Origin: Caryophanales bacterium UBA3260
GTDB lineage: Bacteria > Bacillota_I > Bacilli_A > RF39 > UBA660
DNA length: 6,024 nt
Assembly: GCA_002362595.1 (NCBI GenBank)
Contig: DEUO01000155.1
Span: forward strand, 1-6,024
Direction: 5' to 3'
Positions 5,640 through 6,024 of this stretch are shown in pieces (the first letter of the stretch is position 1; every line of letters starts with the position of its first letter). The notes beneath the pieces are model-generated. The model ran no database searches, was not told where the DNA came from, and saw only the letters and a list, made by a program, of their open reading frames with translations. A program made the position numbers and the translations under genes.

Positions 5640-5647
5640 CCTCCCTC
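5640..5647 (-). promoter_or_regulatory. Orphan strong Shine-Dalgarno-like sequence
   Basis: The minus strand reads GAGGGAGG, the most GC-rich stretch in this intergenic region, just upstream of the -35 box. The nearest ATG (5626) is 13 bases away, a long spacing, and opens only 12 codons ending at 5588. A TATAAT at plus 5673-5678 could serve an upstream transcript. It may be a leader-peptide site, a relic of a lost gene, or chance. Confidence 0.2.
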
Positions 5648-5690
5648 TATATATATTATTATAGATAAAACATTATAATCTTTTAATTAC

Positions 5691-5723
5691 ATAAAAAAGG
5701 AACAATAAATATTTATTATTCCT
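5691..5723 (-). terminator. Rho-independent terminator of the surface-protein gene
   Basis: The minus strand reads GGAATAATAAAT followed by its complement ATTTATTGTTCC and then TTTTTTAT. The stem pairs up to 12 positions with one G-T wobble, less the few central bases needed for the loop. The outer GG lies within the region of the stop codon at 5722-5724, so the hairpin begins right at the gene end. Confidence 0.9.
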
Positions 5724-6024
5724 AAGCTATTACTTTACCATACTTTATAACATAGTTTTTATATACATTATTTTCTAGTACCTTTAAATTACCAAAATAA
5801 TCAAAATCTACAGTTCCATCAACAACTAAGTATGTTCCATTACTATTACTTAATAATCCTGTATAACTATTATTTATTTTACTATTTATAACTGCTACCC
5901 ATTTTTTATTATAAAACATTAAACCTTTATCTTTAAAAGTTATCTTTCCATTATTAACATAATATATTCCATTACTATTTGTTGCAAAGCCATTATATTT
6001 TAAATCTGTCTTTCCATTCTTAAA
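5722..6024 (-). CDS. C-terminal fragment of a repeat-rich, probably cell-wall-associated surface protein
   Basis: The reading frame is open through the right edge of the window, so the gene's start lies outside it. The visible 100 residues are not a small protein starting at the internal ATG at 5919. They consist of about four degenerate repeats of 22-25 residues, for example NGKTDLKYNGFATNSNGIYY, NNGKITFKDKGL, NSYTGLLSNSNGTYLVV and DGTVDFDYFGNL. The pattern (NGK followed by xDFxYxG, then SNGxYYV) matches the short aromatic-glycine repeats at the ends of many clostridial surface proteins, related to choline- and glucan-binding repeats. These repeats usually anchor secreted enzymes or adhesins non-covalently to wall polymers. 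The conserved tryptophans of typical repeats are mostly replaced by tyrosine or other residues. It ends KYGKVIA at a TAG, followed at once by a terminator. What the N-terminal part does cannot be told from here. Confidence 0.85.
   Translation of the reverse strand, partial: FKNGKTDLKYNGFATNSNGIYYVNNGKITFKDKGLMFYNKKWVAVINSKINNSYTGLLSNSNGTYLVVDGTVDFDYFGNLKVLENNVYKNYVIKYGKVIA

Noticed and set aside
5551..5663. AT-rich direct repeats (TCTATATATATT at 5554-5565 and 5646-5657) as iterons or attachment sites
   Set aside because: They are low-complexity TA runs of a kind common in such AT-rich intergenic DNA, with no regular spacing, integrase or replication gene nearby.
1..6024. CRISPR array, tRNA, rRNA, transposase or integrase
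   Set aside because: I saw no regularly spaced repeats, no tRNA-like cloverleaf in the short intergenic gaps, and no recombinase motif in any of the genes.

Overview
The window comes from a very AT-rich, Gram-positive-type bacterium, most likely a low-GC Bacillota (Clostridia, Erysipelotrichia or related gut lineages). The evidence is AT-biased codon use, strong AGGAG-type ribosome binding sites, short intergenic gaps, compact hairpin-plus-U terminators, a peptidoglycan precursor operon and a surface protein with clostridial-style wall-binding repeats. All eight genes lie on the minus strand, so transcription runs from high to low coordinates. Every tryptophan codon I checked is TGG. The eight stops are five TAA and three TAG. 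This fits the standard bacterial code, and I saw no sign of UGA reassignment.

In transcription order, the window opens with the C-terminal end of a repeat-rich, probably wall-associated surface protein (5722 to the right edge), closed by a strong terminator. A textbook promoter (TTGACA, 17-base spacer, TATAAT) then drives a three-gene overlapping operon. Its first gene is a stand-alone Panacea (SocA/DUF4065) antitoxin-type protein (5074-5535). Two proteins I cannot assign follow (4341-5081 and 3728-4351), and a terminator ends the unit. The layout suggests a Panacea-neutralised toxin-antitoxin or phage-defence module with a third component.

Next is a two-gene housekeeping operon with its own extended -10 promoter. 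A left-handed beta-helix acetyltransferase (2945-3613) keeps the acetyltransferase active-site residues of GlmU but lacks the uridylyltransferase half. It is followed one base later by glmM, phosphoglucosamine mutase (1597-2943). Together they could convert GlcN-6-P to GlcN-1-P and then to GlcNAc-1-P.

A second, unrelated module follows: a probable MqsR-like toxin with a GTG start (1096-1455) and an antitoxin (57-1067) built of an MqsA-like zinc finger, a helix-turn-helix and a Panacea domain. It has its own promoter, and a perfect 29-base inverted repeat lies directly against the -35 box as a probable autoregulatory operator. A terminator overlapping the antitoxin stop codon closes it. The left edge holds a 23-base sequence that is an exact inverted copy of part of the antitoxin gene.

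The most notable content is therefore two different Panacea-based modules on either side of a cell-wall precursor operon. The upstream one has no recognised toxin and an unusual three-gene structure. No stretch longer than 300 bases lacks a gene.
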